The translations under genes and the position numbers were made by a program. 64,000 bases of DNA from Lepidurus packardi (Eukaryota > Arthropoda > Branchiopoda > Notostraca > Triopsidae). The notes below the pieces were generated by a model, which did not search any database, was not told the DNA's origin, and saw only the letters and a program-made list of their open reading frames with translations. The stretch covers positions 7,321,001-7,385,000 of the forward strand of contig JAKZAN010000006.1 of assembly GCA_023053545.1 (NCBI GenBank). The letters are read 5' to 3'. Positions 37,001 to 49,909 of the stretch are shown in pieces (position 1 is the first letter of the stretch; the number at the start of each line of letters is the position of its first letter).

Positions 37001-40000
37001 CAATCACAATAAGACTTTCCCCTAAATAACATTTCGCCAACAGCACGCCACTGTTTTTTATGATAGAGAAAATGAGAAAACCCACTAAGACTTGAACAAG
37101 AACGAAAAAAACTTGAACTATAAGCACTCAACCTTCACCTTCCGCACTAACTTTCACATCGAACCAACAGTTAGCGATCGTTTCAGTTAACTCTTTCTAC
37201 ATTGTGCTGGGATAGATTATAATTATGTGATTACAAGTCTTAGCCTACGCTAGAATTACTATATAGTAATTATGGCGGACCAAAAAGAAAGTTGAAGGAT
37301 GCTCACTACCTTCTTGTAAGGTCATGCACAGTTTTGTCTAGCAAACTACAGCAGCTCACGCGAAAAAAACGAATTCCTCTTCGTTCGACAATAGATAAAC
37401 GCAAGGCCGTTGAAAGGATGTCGTGCGTGACGATACGGCCTCGCTGAACATATTAACTCTACGCCGAAAAGTAATGCGCGATTGTAAACAGATGCGGGGC
37501 TAACGGACTGGTTTTCGCTTTCTGACACCTACTGCTAATCCGAGGTTGTATCGGATTCCGATAATGAGTTAAGCAAATCGAAACACAAAGGACGGCAAAC
37601 TTTTCCCGGCCTTGAACAAGCAAGGATTACAAGCTTGACTCAGGAGGGCGGGGGATCCTTTATTAAATGTAGGACACGTAAATACTCTTGGGTTTTTGCT
37701 CTGAAGATGGCAAAAGTGGACAAAGATTGTGTCGCAATACAAAATTTCATTCCAATCTACTGAAAGAGACAGTTCGTCTTTCGTTTAACCATAACAATAG
37801 CAAGAAGAAACAAAAAAGAGAGGAAAAAGATGGGGCTTCGGTGTGCTAACCGAATTTGCTATTGGCACCGCAGCGAAGGCAAAAGATCACGAAGAACGAA
37901 AAACGTTAGTGAAAGGTTTCTTTACTGACGCAATGGCTTAATCGGCAAAATTGGACGAGAACGTGAGCGAAAATTTTCTCCCCAAGGAATTATCGCAAAT
38001 ACAGTCTCCTGTGCACGAGCTTTGTTGCGATCTTTGAGCCAGAGGTTGGCGACTATTATCTTGCGCAATAAAAAGGGATATTTTATAATAACGTGAAAGG
38101 AGTCTTTAAGGACAGTTGTAAGGCATTTGAAAGCAATCGTAAACTAAAAATCCCATGTCGTACTGAGCCGGTCAAGTTGCGAAACTGCTCTTTCCATGTC
38201 CTCTCTCTTGTTGGCATGTGACGTGGTTTTTGGTATTTACATGCTCCCAGTGATTACGTCAACATTGTATAGAATCATATAGAGAAAGAGAGGCAAAAAT
38301 ACCTTCAATATGTAAACATCACAATCGATAACCAAGAATTTTAATATGGATTCCTTTGTATTCTTGTGGAAAGACATCAGTTTGAACCTTCTTCCATCCC
38401 CCCTCATGGTCTGATAGGAATTAAAGAAGCGTGTAATGACAGATCAAAGGAAATATCTCTCTTCCTTTTTGGGTCTAATCCACGACCCCTACTCGAGATT
38501 GCAACAATGGTCGCTACGGAAGTAGCTAGGAGAGCAAAACAGTTACTAGACTACTCCATTAACAAGTAAAAGGGACAAAAAACAAAGAAAAATGAAGCAC
38601 TGGAAAGGAAAGACGACAGTTTCCATTCCCATCCGGAGTTGCTACGTTCTGGGGTGGATTTTCGAATATGCGGATCGGGTTCCTCTCTTCCTGCCTTGGA
38701 GGAACATGCAACCAGGCCGACCGAGACAGCCGGTGTCTCCATACATATATTTCATTAACGCCCCCTTGGTTCCTACGGTTCGGTTCCGAGCCGGATTCCT
38801 CTGGTAAAGTCTAAGGAGTCCCTGTTACACGAGGCTCACAAGCGGCAACACGGTGTACTGCCACGGAGGCTCGAGTGGTCGGTTTCGAATGAAATGTTAG
38901 CGGGTACACGAGTGGCCAACCATTCGAGATCCGACGCGACAGTCAGAAGGATGGGGAAATAGGTAGCGTGAAAACTTTCTTTTATTACATGTGCGAAGTT
39001 CCAACTTGGCTGATCAAACAATCCGATTTACGAGTGTCATTCAGGTGCAATTACGTTAAAATAGTGGACACGCTAATTGCTCGGAGTTAACTTCGGACTG
39101 TAAAAGTTACGACGTCCAAGCAACGCACAAGGTTTCGCTCTCCCTTTCAAGAATCTCCCTGGGATCATTCCCAAATGATTTCCCTTTCATTTGCCCCTAA
39201 TTGAGTACACCTTGGGCTGTCCCCTGTGCGAGTTTTTATTAGTTAGCGAGCTGACAACAATCGCAGTCGTCATTACCCATTGAACAGTGGTGGAACTCGA
39301 CAGTTGCTGCAGCCTCACGCAACCACTGGCCTATATACCTAGACATTTCGTTCTTCCAAGTGGGCAACACATGTGGTATGGGGGCTGCTGCCAACAGCAT
39401 CTTCTTTTGCATAACCCTGAGCCTCTGGTAGACGCTTTCATCCATAAGACACACATTTTTTCCTTGCCTAGGCTATTGTGCTTGCTAAAAGAAAAGAAAG
39501 GTGCGACCCTTACTCATCATATACGCTCAACCCATAAGTGCCTTCCATAACTGTCTTTGGCACCGTTTTTGGTTAACATACGAAATACCTTCAGAACTAC
39601 CATGACGTCAAGCCGCGACTTTGGAACCGTAGCAGAAGGTAAAAAATAAGAATAAATAACGAGATTCTACTCTTAAATGCTGTGTAAGCAAAGGAAATCC
39701 TGATATAGTTGGTGGGTGTAAGTAAATCTGGCGTATAAAATGCCTGTAACTCAAAATGAGATCCGGTTTCACCTCCCGCATAGTTTAGCGTAATCCCGTG
39801 CCCCGAACACAACGGAGCAGCCGTACTCACTGTTCATCGAATATTGCATGACACATTTTAAGCAAGCCATGACAACAAGGCAAAATTCGTTGGAGGACAC
39901 AGGAATAACAATTTTTAAAAAGAGTATATGCTTGGCCGCTTTTTTGTGCCCTGTCAGTTACGACTGGACTCTTGTGGAATGCTGCCGAATAAAATTCAGT

Positions 40001-43000
40001 AACCTTGATACAATTGTGTCGGTACAATCGAACCTAATAACGTTGGCTGGGCTGGTATATAAACGCTCTCTATTTACAACGAAAAAGTAAAGCAGTCGAG
40101 TTGGGGGGAGCAGATGTGAATCAACAGTCACGAAAAGCCTTTAACAGTCTGTACCGCGTCACTTTCCATTGTTAGGCGTCAACAATGGCTGAACTTCAGT
40201 CTCAGTTTCAGGTGCATGTGCCAGCGTTTTCTCTCACGAAAATAACTCAAGGAGACAAGACAAAAAATCAAGACAAAAAAAAGCTTTAGGTACCCATTAA
40301 AAACTGATTACCAGGAAGTATCGTTTTGGGAATGACAGACGAAAATTGGAAGGGCCCAGGTTTCAGGCAGCATGGGAAGCCCCACCCCTGGCTGACTCAG
40401 AGGAATGAACTGGTTTATGCAAGATTGTAACAATCTCGCAACCTAAACGGCTTATGAAAGCAAGACTCGCCTAACGGGATCAGATCCTTTGTAATATACA
40501 ATACTCTGGTCGAACCATAATCGCACATCTAATTTGTGGGTGCGTGGGGCAAGAGATTGTCGGTTACCAAGTCAATGTGCAATAAGTTAGGACGGTTAGG
40601 AATTATGATTGCAAAGGAAAGTCGTGTCCGTCGCTTTTTTTTGCAGTTGTATATTTCCCTGCCAGCTAAATAAGCTAATCTGCGAAGCAGACGGCATTGA
40701 CCCTAAGTTCCGCGTGAATTCTTCCTAGTTTTTTCCCTAGGTTACATTTTTATGGGTCTTGCCGTTGCCATCTCCATGTCCGAGTGTATGCGCCAAGTAC
40801 TTGAGGTCGGTTTGGTCGGTTCCTCCACGGTCTATAGCTGGCAGAGAAGACCCAAAAAGACCGAACTCTTTCACCCTGTGGTACCTATACCGGTGCTCTC
40901 TAAAATTTTCAAGGTAAACGAGTGCCTTTGCCTTCGGTCCTTCACAACCTGAAACCGAAAAGCCTCACGGCGGATTATACAACCGAGCAATACTGCGTTT
41001 CCCACCTATTTGCAAGGAATTAGGGCCCCCAGGTGCGTGCATGCTTCTCGCCAGATTCAAAAATAGCCTACACCCCGCTAGGCTTTCAGTAATTCTCGCC
41101 AAAAAATGCACCGCAGTCACCTGTGCCATAAAAATTGGCCAGGATTAACAGACGAACTGAGTTCCGCAAAGGACTATTTTTGCCCTTTTATTACCTTGTC
41201 TTGTTTTGTTTACACGTGATTCCGTGAGTAAAGGTCAATAGCTAAGGCTTTTCAATCGCAGTGCTGCGGGAAAAGATATAACGGATCCGGTGGATGGCAT
41301 GCCATTGAACTTGACGGTTTGGGGGTGGAGAGCCGCGCAAACACGGAAACCGAGCCTTCTGAGCTTTCCCATTTACTGTTGCTGGTATCGGCAGCGAAAT
41401 GTAGGCAAATGAAATGTAGGCAAATGTAGGCAAATGGTAAAACGAGTTTTATACCTATTCTGGGAAAAAGCAAAGGGATGTAAGTCAATAAGACGGGCAG
41501 GCTTCGAGAAAAGGGAAAAGAAAACTGGTCTTCCACATCCTGACCCTGAAAGGGAAATGTTTTCTTTCAAGTCTACTGTATACTGAAAAGGAGTCTGCAA
41601 ACTTAAGGTTAAAGTATCTTAGCTTCTCTATCTCTACAAACATCAAATGAAGGAGAGATACGAAGAATTTAATATCATTTAATATATTTATGCTATTATT
41701 AGCATAACTAAATAATACATATCTTGACCTGTATAATTTCTATAGACAGAAATATGCTATTGTCCACTTTAGGGCACAACAGGTGACTACGGGCTTTTTG
41801 ACTCTGACACCGAAACCGCAAAACTACACAAGAACATATGCTCTCGTCACGAAAACGGCCCTAATTTACCAGCGAGCACAACGGAAATTACTTCCTTGTG
41901 GCTTTTAAACACATACCAGCAAGTGGGAAGGCGATAATTTCAACAACAAGGGAGCACTAACTTCTAGGCATGGCATTCAGTACTAACTTCTTCTATTTCA
42001 TCTGTCGCGTCCAATTGCAAGCCCAAGCTATAATTTCCTGGTAAAATTTTAAGAACGTCCTAGATTCGTTCTGTCTACTTTCCTCTTAATGCAAAAAATA
42101 TTTTAAAAGCAGAGTGCTCCCTTTACAAACGAAACGGACTTTAGAGTCCGTTTGGGAATTGGGAGGAGGAGAAAATATAGTTAAATTGACATTTTAACAA
42201 ACATGTCTAGACTAAAGGGCTCTACTTGGAACATTCCCAAGTACGGAATCGAGAGTCTTTTTCTCTCTGGGGCACTGGGTCCCTAACACGGAATAAAAGC
42301 TAATAAACCATGATGGTCATGATTAAGAATTGGCCCCTCGAATGTTGACATGACAACACGAAAGCCTCTTTGGAACGGAGCAGTACGAAGTCCTCCTAGG
42401 CGGGTGGGCTACATGACATGAAAGGCACTCGGGTTGATCACTTAGGATTTCTGCTATGGTGGACTGACGGGAAGACTGACCGGAAACAACACACGCTTGA
42501 CAGTAGGCGTTGTTTTTCCATCGCCGTGTAAATTGGGGAATAGACTAAGTTCCGGAAACGGAGATGGATTTTGTACGATAGATAGAGTGAATTAAGATGG
42601 GAAGAACGTCAAGCTGGGAAGAACGATCCTTCTGGTTTCTGGTCATTTGAATGTAGTCATTCTAGTGGATCACGTTCCGGACTTGGATAAAGGTCACATT
42701 GAACAATGACTGGCAAAGAGAGAGGGAAACTGCACTAGTTTAGCGAATACACGTTTTCCAAAGCCCTCAATCGACACGTGGAACCGGATCTTGGCGATCA
42801 GTTAGCGCAAAAGGTCGTTAACTTCGCAACATGTAGCGTTGATTTACTATTGTTTTCATTTTGTATTAAGCGCTGTGAAGGATTGTAAAACATAAAATAC
42901 TGACGGCGACGAAGGTTAGAAACGGTTAGTGGAGAACGAGTTTTGTCGAGTTCTGAACGCAAGATTAATTAACCTTCCTTTTCATTTTGTCTGTTACAGG

Positions 43001-43016
43001 GCGAAGTACGTCGTCC
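34048..43016. other. Gene-poor block 2
   Basis: About 9 kb with no recognised gene beyond the missing first exon of the SMKR1-like gene and the 5' exon or exons of the GT92 gene. A frame at 40752-40917 is bounded by CCTAG and AAG|GTAAAC, so it could be an exon. It matches no family I know. TTAGG-like runs occur near 34316-34360. Confidence 0.45.
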
Positions 43017-44702
43017 ATGCTGGGCCGCGCGTTGCAAAGAATGCGATGCAGCATAACAGTCTTGAGGCCTGTTCAACGATCGCTGTACCTCCTAGCGCTG
43101 TGGACCTGTTTCTGCTACGTCGTGTTCCACATTACGGCGAAGCCCGAGTCGAGTGCGTACTCGGAAGCCACCGTCAATTCGCGACTCCTCCTGCAGAAAG
43201 TTACCGACATTCCCCCGCCTACGCCGTCCACTCCAGCCTTGGAGCAGTTGCTCTCCAGAATCATGCCCGTTACCGACCCGAGTCGCTCCGTTAAGGAAGA
43301 AGACCTTGCTAGGCAGATCCAAGAGAAACTGCCAAACTTGCCGTTTGAGTATTGGGTCAAGAAACGGAACCAGATCTACACCAAGAATCACACTTGCGCG
43401 CACTTTCCCAGCGTCTACGACCTCAAGTTTAACAACATCTACTGGCAAGTGCTGAAAACCCTTAACGGGACCTTTTATCTCTACGGTGCCTACTATGACA
43501 ACCGCAAACTCAACGGTCTCGGTCCGACGATTCGCGTACTGGGAATGATTGACCGGATCGAACCGACTGTCAAAACCTACTGCCAACTTTGGTTCGACGC
43601 CTCCAAAGATCCTGTCATTACTCCCGTACTCGAGTACAAACACATCTGGAATAAAAAATGGGGCAACTACCGGCAAGGAATCCTCCAGCCGTACTTGATG
43701 GCGTGTCAAATCCCACAGCCTTACCGCAATTCAGTGCCATTATCCATCTCCATCACGGAGAAAGGCTGTGAGCCACCTATGAACAATTTGCGGGTGGTAA
43801 ACGACCGACCGGAGAAAAAAGCAGGCTTTGCGGTTTGCGTTAAAGGCTTGGATTTCCTACACGAAGACTTGTCGGTACGCTTAGTGGAGTGGATTGAGCT
43901 CCTGGGGATCCTGGGAGCGGACAAGATTTTCCTCTACGAGCTCGAAGTCCATCCCAACATTAGGAAAGTACTCCAGTACTACCAGCGCCTCGGGCGGGTG
44001 GTGGTCACCCCGATCACGCTACCCGGCGAGCAACCGAACGTTCCTGGATTCCGCCACTTATACCTGAAGTCCAAGATTACGAGCAAGCGCCAGAACGAAC
44101 TCATTCCTTATAACGACTGCCTGTACCGCAACTTGTACTCCTACAACTACATCGCCTTAATGGACACGGATGAAGTCATCATGCCACTTGAGGCTGATAA
44201 CTGGCACCAATTAATGGACGTGGTTCTAAACAAGGCGCTGAAGATAGGGAATTACACGCGCGCTTCGTACAATTTCCGCAATGTCTACTTCTGGGACGAC
44301 GACTCGCATTCGCACGAGTGGGATGACAGCATTCCCAAGTACATGCACATGTTGCAACACGTGCATCGGAGCGGGAATTACACCAAACCCAATCAGTACG
44401 TGAAATGCTTCCATAATGTGGAGCGCGTCTTGACCCTTCACAACCACTTCCCTATTTCCTGTCTCAACTCGGGCTGTACATCTTTTCCTGTGGATCCCGC
44501 AGACGGACACCTGCAACACTACCGTGCGGATTGCGTCAGCTCGCTCAAAAAGGACTGCGATGAATTCAAGCAGCACCTGACTAGCGACAGCAACATTTGG
44601 AGGTTCAAGGAAAAACTCGTTCCGCGTGTCACTGAGGTGCTGGCACAGTTAGGCTTCTTTAGTGCTGCCAACAATCCTACACTGATGGGACAGAAGCGGT
44701 GA
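43017..44702 (+). CDS. GT92 (DUF23) family glycosyltransferase, type II membrane protein
   Basis: GT92 enzymes are Golgi glycosyltransferases. The best-known member, C. elegans GALT-1, adds galactose to core fucose of N-glycans. The coding region is one exon of 561 residues. The acceptor CTGTTACAG at 42999 shows that at least one 5' exon exists, probably untranslated. The chosen ATG (43017) is the first in frame after that acceptor. The N-terminus is MLGRALQRMRCSITVLRPVQ, then a membrane anchor (SLYLLALWTCFCYVVFHI): a short cytoplasmic tail and a luminal body. The catalytic domain shows FAVCVKGLDFLHEDLSVRLV, WIELLGILGADKIFLY, YNDCLYRN and the DXD motif in YIALMDTDEVIMPLE, with several paired cysteines after it. 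AATAAA lies 15 bases past the stop. Sugar specificity cannot be read from the sequence. Confidence 0.92.
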   Translation: MLGRALQRMRCSITVLRPVQRSLYLLALWTCFCYVVFHITAKPESSAYSEATVNSRLLLQKVTDIPPPTPSTPALEQLLSRIMPVTDPSRSVKEEDLARQIQEKLPNLPFEYWVKKRNQIYTKNHTCAHFPSVYDLKFNNIYWQVLKTLNGTFYLYGAYYDNRKLNGLGPTIRVLGMIDRIEPTVKTYCQLWFDASKDPVITPVLEYKHIWNKKWGNYRQGILQPYLMACQIPQPYRNSVPLSISITEKGCEPPMNNLRVVNDRPEKKAGFAVCVKGLDFLHEDLSVRLVEWIELLGILGADKIFLYELEVHPNIRKVLQYYQRLGRVVVTPITLPGEQPNVPGFRHLYLKSKITSKRQNELIPYNDCLYRNLYSYNYIALMDTDEVIMPLEADNWHQLMDVVLNKALKIGNYTRASYNFRNVYFWDDDSHSHEWDDSIPKYMHMLQHVHRSGNYTKPNQYVKCFHNVERVLTLHNHFPISCLNSGCTSFPVDPADGHLQHYRADCVSSLKKDCDEFKQHLTSDSNIWRFKEKLVPRVTEVLAQLGFFSAANNPTLMGQKR

Positions 44703-44716
44703 TGGCTATGATTGCC

Positions 44717-44722
44717 AATAAA
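44717..44722 (+). terminator. Polyadenylation signal of the GT92 gene
   Basis: AATAAA sits 15 bases after the TGA of the GT92 gene and is the only such hexamer close to that stop. The 3' UTR would be very short. Confidence 0.5.
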
Positions 44723-45881
44723 AAAATGCCTTCTCAATAAGACAAAAACCAAATATGTTATAAAGTGTTACAAGGTAAAAGAGGGTGATTCAGAGCATCA
44801 TTTTCTAAAAAAAAGCATTTTCACTCATTGCCGTAGGCACTAGCAAGTTCGTTTAACGGGTTCTTGCATAAATTCTTGCATATCGGCATGCGATATTACG
44901 TTGGAAACGATGGCCAAGCTGCGGTCGCAAAAATAAAAAATAGGAGCCAAGCAGGACGTCCCCTAATTGAATCCCAATCAAAATGTCGGCAAATGCATGC
45001 ACGGAGAAACGACAGCAAGAGGGAGGCAAAAGCAAACTGATGCTTTTCCGCCAACACACAGATTTGGGTCTATCAAAGGTCCGTACATCCTGGTGGGCTT
45101 CATTAGAAGGCAGTTATAGGGAGGCAATTTAGGTTGCTATCATTATAAAAGGGAAACGGTCCCCTTCAAGTGTGATGTTTCCAGTCAGCGAGCAGCTTGG
45201 CATTGTTATAATTATGTTTTGAAAGAGAGCTAATTTTGTGTCTTGTCACCCTCCACTTTCCCTTTGCTTTGTTTCTCTCGAATATTCGCTACACTAAGTG
45301 GAGCTACGAGCTCTTGCAATGGAAAGAGCAAAACCAGAAGCCGAAAAATAAAAAAAACAACCCGCTTTTGTTTGTATACGTTGGCGGGTATATCGCTCAA
45401 TGCTAGTTCAGTATGTTCGTTGCCTTATGTTTGTGTGTATCTGTAAATAAAGCGCCAAAAGACTGTAAGTTAGGGAAGATAAAATATAAGCTTTTAATAT
45501 TTCGCTCGACAACATTCTGTTTCTTGATCCCATCATTGCGTTGCTTCTTTTACAAAGGAATTTTTGGAACGTTCCAACTTGTGCACTTGCACTCTAAAAC
45601 AGTACATTCTTTGCATGCTTGCGATACGGAAAACCTGAAATCACAGCTCAAAAGTTCCCTAATCTGTCCACTCGGATATGCATTAAAGATAAGACTGGGA
45701 GAACCAAGACAACCTCCACCATTCACCCATCTAGATTTTTTAAAAATTAAAGTTTGCGCGTGTGGAAAGTTCCTTCCTAATAGTTGCACCTTAAAATAAA
45801 TTGGACAAGGCAGTATAGATAAGAACAACGTGCAAGACAAAGAGAGCTTGATCATTATATCAGGTTAGTTCGATGTCAGAC
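44723..45881. other. Convergent intergenic region GT92 / SLC35A2-like
   Basis: The two genes end towards each other here. No exon is recognised. A plus-strand frame at 45413-45799 has no family resemblance. Confidence 0.5.
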
Positions 45882-47695
45882 TTAAACTTTACTCAGGCTT
45901 GCGCTTTTCTTCGGGGGTGAATAACTGTAGAGAAAGACTGAAGCCATTACCAAGGCGGTTCCCAGTACAAATTGGAATGTTAGGGTGAATTGAAAGAGGT
46001 AAATGGATGCAACACAGGACAGGACAATGGCCAACGAGGTTGCGAACCCTTTTAAAATATTGTCAGCATATTTGACTACCATCGCTACTAATAAGCCTCC
46101 CACTGCTTGTAGGCATATCAAATACCAAATAAAAGCGTCATAACCGAAAAAGAAACCATTGGCATGAAGTTGAGTCCAGTCGTAGGTGACACACGTGAAG
46201 AGACCAAAGGGCAGGGACAGGAAACTCAGCTGAATGTTGCGCATCCATACGGAAACGTCGGAACCCTATGTGGAAATCAGTCATTTGAGTCTGTTCCTGT
46301 AACTACATTAAAAAAAACGGGAAGCACTTAATAGAGAAATTGCCCGCCCCCACACTTTCATAGTTGGGGATGACAAGCACTGTTGCATGCCATATGCCCC
46401 AATGTCCTAGCTGAAAAAATGCTAAGTAATTAAACTTAATCACAACGTAAACAAACCATATTTTCTTTTCCACGTATTTCTCATGTGGGACAGTTGGTAT
46501 CCATCACTGCCAGTGTTCAGGGGAGGTTTGTGAGTCAAGCCATATAAAATATAAGCTTATAAAACATTATAAAGACTTAGGCTATTTCTTTGGGGGTAAC
46601 CACCCAACTTATCATTAAGAGGCCTAATTCGTCAAAGTAGTCGTATTTCAACAGACGAAGTAGTCTAGACAGATGTGCCACAAGCAACGACACCCCGTAA
46701 TGTGTGTTCGTATGCTTTTTAGACCCTTTAACCCGTATCTTAAGAAGGCAATCACGTGGCAGAAGCAAACTGCCTAGTCAAAGGTAATTAGAAGAGCATT
46801 ATAGGTACCTTGAGGATCTTTTCAAAGTAAATCCCCGCGAATCCAGAAAGTACGCAGGCCGACAATGCGGCCCCAAAACCTATCCAACGGTTCTGGGCTG
46901 GAGTTCCTGCTGCTTCTTTTGGGCTTTCTGTTTGTGCCAACTGAACAAGAGCAACACCTTGAAGAAGACAGAGTTCGTAAATGAATCTTACGTTGAAAAG
47001 ACACACAAGGGATAAGAAGCTCACCTGCGAGTAGAAGCAAGAGGGCAAACCACTGAGTTACAATAAGCTGACGTCTTAAAATGGCAACTGTGAACAACGC
47101 AGTCGTCAGGATTTTGAGCTGATAGGTTACCTAGGGAACAAACGACAATAAATAGCTCAGCTGAATTGAATGAAGTAGACGGCCAAATTACTTGGTAAGT
47201 GGCAGCGTCGAGATGAGAGGCGGCTACATAGAGAAGATTGTTTTGTATAACGTATACCATTGAAGGCACGCAGACTTTTAGGGTGTCAATAGGTTGTTGG
47301 ATAATTGTACGATGCAACGCAATAACCCAACGATTAAAGTTACTTCCTTCCTCTCTATACACCAGACCAAGGCACGTGATGAGCTTCACAAGTTCCGACA
47401 TAAGTACAGCTGCAGGGAAATTAAATTGACATTAGCAAAATCGTTATCATTTAATAACTTTGATACCTGTGGATGATAGGAACATATCGCCTGGTCTAGT
47501 TCTGGCATACCGCATACTCAACCCGAGTACCGCATTCTGCAACGTTAGCGTAACTAGACTTACGTACTTCATCGAATTGCCACCTAATAAAACGAAAAAT
47601 AAAAGTACGGTAAATGCTAAATCAAAAATCATATTTATTTATCATTGAATATTACCATTACTGCCAACTTTCTGGACTGCATTGCTAGTACTCAT
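45882..47695 (-). CDS. SLC35A2: UDP-sugar (UDP-galactose type) transporter, SLC35A2 family
   Basis: Nucleotide-sugar transporters of this family exchange cytosolic UDP-galactose (or related UDP-sugars) for luminal UMP in the Golgi. Six exons in coding order: 47656-47695, 47467-47583, 47192-47409, 47025-47130, 46809-46957, 45882-46265, giving 337 residues. Family blocks: KYVSLVTLTLQNAVLGLSMR in the first membrane helix, RYARTRPGDMFLSSTAVLMS, VPSMVYVIQNNLLYVAASHL, AATYQVTYQLKILTTALF, GFAGIYFEKILK, VWMRNIQLSFLSLPFG and VVKYADNILKGFATSLAI. The KYADNILKGFA block is typical of SLC35A members. About ten membrane helices are expected. It is divergent with the first Orai gene (592 bp between start codons). 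Which sugar it carries (Gal, GlcNAc or both) cannot be decided from sequence alone. Confidence 0.93.
46266..46808 (-). other. Largest SLC35A2-like intron
   Basis: This 543-bp intron sits before the last exon, while the other introns are 57-72 bp. I see no transposon signature or alternative exon that keeps frame. Confidence 0.5.
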
Positions 47696-48286
47696 GGCCA
47701 GAGCAGCAAAGAACACGTTAAAAAGATAATTACAGGGTTAAAATCGCTTTACTTTACATACAAGCATCAACCAATCTAAAACACTACTTTGTACAGGACG
47801 ACGATATGCAACTGAACTAATAAACAAGCGCGCTTAGTGACGATTTGTTTACGGGGTTGCCAAATTATTTGGTACCAGCATTGTATTTACTAATATATTG
47901 TCTTATTATTTGAGTGTTAATTAATTAATAGTATTTTTACTAATCAGTTTTATCCACACAAGAGAAGTATTCTTGTTTCATTTTAATCCTATTGGCACTG
48001 TTGAAAAGGAGCAATTGGGCGTATTTAGAGGAATGTTTCTTCAGGGTCACGTGTCAATGTTATGTTTCTCCCATATAAGTTGATGGAATACTTATATTAC
48101 TTAGTGTCTAACGTAAATATACCAATTCAAGGAGCAGAAGACGATAGAATAATCTAACAGATGTATAACAACTAAAAATTTGATGAGTTATTGCAAATAG
48201 GCGTGCACCACAAGAAATTGTGGAATTGGCTAGTTTAGTTACTAGTTTTTTTGTTTCTACTACTCTACTAATAGCAGGAAGACATC
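47696..48286. promoter_or_regulatory. Divergent promoter region SLC35A2-like / Orai-1
   Basis: The start codons of two divergent genes are 592 bp apart, so both promoters must lie here or in unseen 5' exons. The sequence is AT-rich and includes TTAATTAATTAAT. No specific factor site can be claimed. Confidence 0.45.
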
Positions 48287-49022
48287 ATGTCACATGCAGG
48301 ACATCTTGAAACGGAAAGCCTGTCATGGAGAAAGCTTCATTTAAGTCGTGCAAAGTTAAAGGCTGCGGGGAATACGTCAGCACTGCTCGCCGGTTTTGCA
48401 ATGGTAAAATGTAGGGTGAGATTCATTTGTTATAATTAATATTTTTTTCTCTATTTTCTTGGATGCAGATTGGGCTAGTGGAAGTGAACTTGGGTGAGGG
48501 CATACCTGACAAAATACTGATTCCGTTCGCCATTTGTACAGTTATCCTCGTTTCCGTCCACATGCTGGCCTTGATGATCAGCACCTGTATTCTTCCCAAC
48601 ATTGATGCAGTAGCCAGCCTAGGTTCTTCGAAGTAAGAATAAACTTACAAACTATTGTGCTTGAGCGTAAGTTTCTCTTTCCTTTTTTCAGCCTTGTTAA
48701 AGAGTCGCCACATGAAAAGATGCACTGGTATATAGAACTGGCATGGGCCTTTTCGACAGTGTTTGGCATCATTCTTTTCATGGTCGAGATTGTGCTCCTG
48801 TGTTGGGTTCAATTTTATGAGAAATCGCAAAACGCTGCCATAGTTGCCACCGCTATCCTTATACCCGTAATCTTAATTTTCGTGGTGTTTGCATTTAATT
48901 TTTATCGAAAGTTAGTCTCTCACACGTATCAAGTTCGCCAATCTGGCATCCAAGATTTGGAGCTGATGAAAACTCGACTTGAAAACGGTACTTTGGAGTC
49001 CTACGCTAATCAGGATATTTAA
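48287..49022 (+). CDS. Orai: Orai calcium-release-activated channel, copy 1 (short)
   Basis: Orai forms the pore of store-operated calcium channels and is opened by STIM at ER contacts. Three exons: 48287-48403, 48469-48632, 48692-49022, giving 203 residues. The N-terminus before TM1 is only about 35 residues; it keeps [14 protein letters not shown], the extended TM1 helix start that STIM couples to. The pore helix reads [16 protein letters not shown] and keeps the selectivity-filter glutamate (human E106). Human V102 is isoleucine here, and human R91 lies in AAGNTSALL, so it is asparagine. TM2 has [10 protein letters not shown] (H134 kept). TM3 has [20 protein letters not shown] and LLCWVQF (E190 kept), and TM4 has a proline at the P245 position. 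The C-terminal helix ([13 protein letters not shown]) is suited to STIM binding. The TM3-TM4 loop is short. A related copy lies 0.9 kb downstream. Confidence 0.95.
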
Positions 49023-49909
49023 AAAGCGTATATTATCATTATACTCACAAAACCAAAGTTTTTTAAGTGATCAGGGAGTCACTTATATCGTGTCTGCCCG
49101 CTCTTTTGGTAGGCAAAATTACGTCTCTCCATTGAGTTTATTTATGTCGAAAACAAAATTCATATGTCATGCCCTTTTTATACCCTTTTGTGCAATGTGT
49201 GGGTCTTCTCCCGAATAAACAAGAATTTATCATTTGGATACCAACTCTTCTTTTTTATGCTATTGAAATATTAAAAATCTGTCGGTGATTCAAGGAGACA
49301 CAAAAGATACGTTTGGAGAGATTACGACATTATATCACGTTAGAACGTCTTGTTTGTTGCTTAGTATTCACAAGCCTTCCCTTGTCACGAGTTCTCTTTA
49401 TTGCGCAACGGTGAACGTGGGTTTAAAATTCTCAGGTAGTAATGCCGTATAGCTTTTACTGGGTTCCAATTGACACCAAATAAACCGTACGACTTTCTTT
49501 CTTCAGCAAAAATCGTGAAAGCTGCTTGGAATCATCAGTCATCCACTAGACAGTGCGAACTGTATACGGGCACCTTTCGGCCGTAGGCAATTTTTGAGAG
49601 TCGCAAAACCATTTCCTCCAATGGCGAAAGTTGTAAGGTAAGGAAATTAAACATTGTTTTGCGTATTTGTATTTTTTAAAAAGTCTTGAGCACCCTTCTT
49701 GACCCTTAAACTTCACATCATTATAAACAAGTGATAATGATCTAAAACTATCTTCAAGGTAGCAGAGTACACGAGGTAAAGTAATCACTGCTTCAAGAAG
49801 ATAAGATAGGGGAACAAACTCAAGTGTTGCTTAAGCAATAGATATAAATTCTAATCTGTGCATGCTATTTTTACTTTACAGCCCTTTGCTCGAGGCGGTG
49901 AACGTTCAT
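49023..49909. other. Spacer between the two Orai genes
   Basis: Contains the first gene's 3' UTR with AATAAA at 49214, and presumably the promoter and a 5' untranslated exon of the second gene, since an acceptor (TTTACAG) lies at 49881. No other exon is recognised. Confidence 0.55.
49214..49219 (+). terminator. Polyadenylation signal of Orai copy 1
   Basis: AATAAA about 190 bases after the stop codon of the first Orai gene, in AT-rich DNA. It is the first canonical hexamer on that strand after the stop. Confidence 0.5.

Noticed and set aside
36522-37003. Two adjacent minus-strand frames with coding-like stretches (such as RYDFKLHVKGNLKAFH)
   Set aside because: Briefly suggestive of a metalloprotease propeptide, but no cysteine switch, no good splice joins and no further exons. 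Length is within chance for this composition.
40752-40952. Plus-strand frame bounded by splice-like sites
   Set aside because: Not called as a gene. Translation matches no family and no partner exon is visible; mentioned only in the gene-poor block.
43092-43709. 205-codon minus-strand frame inside the GT92 gene
   Set aside because: Antisense shadow of a GC-richer single-exon gene. The plus-strand frame has clear GT92 motifs.
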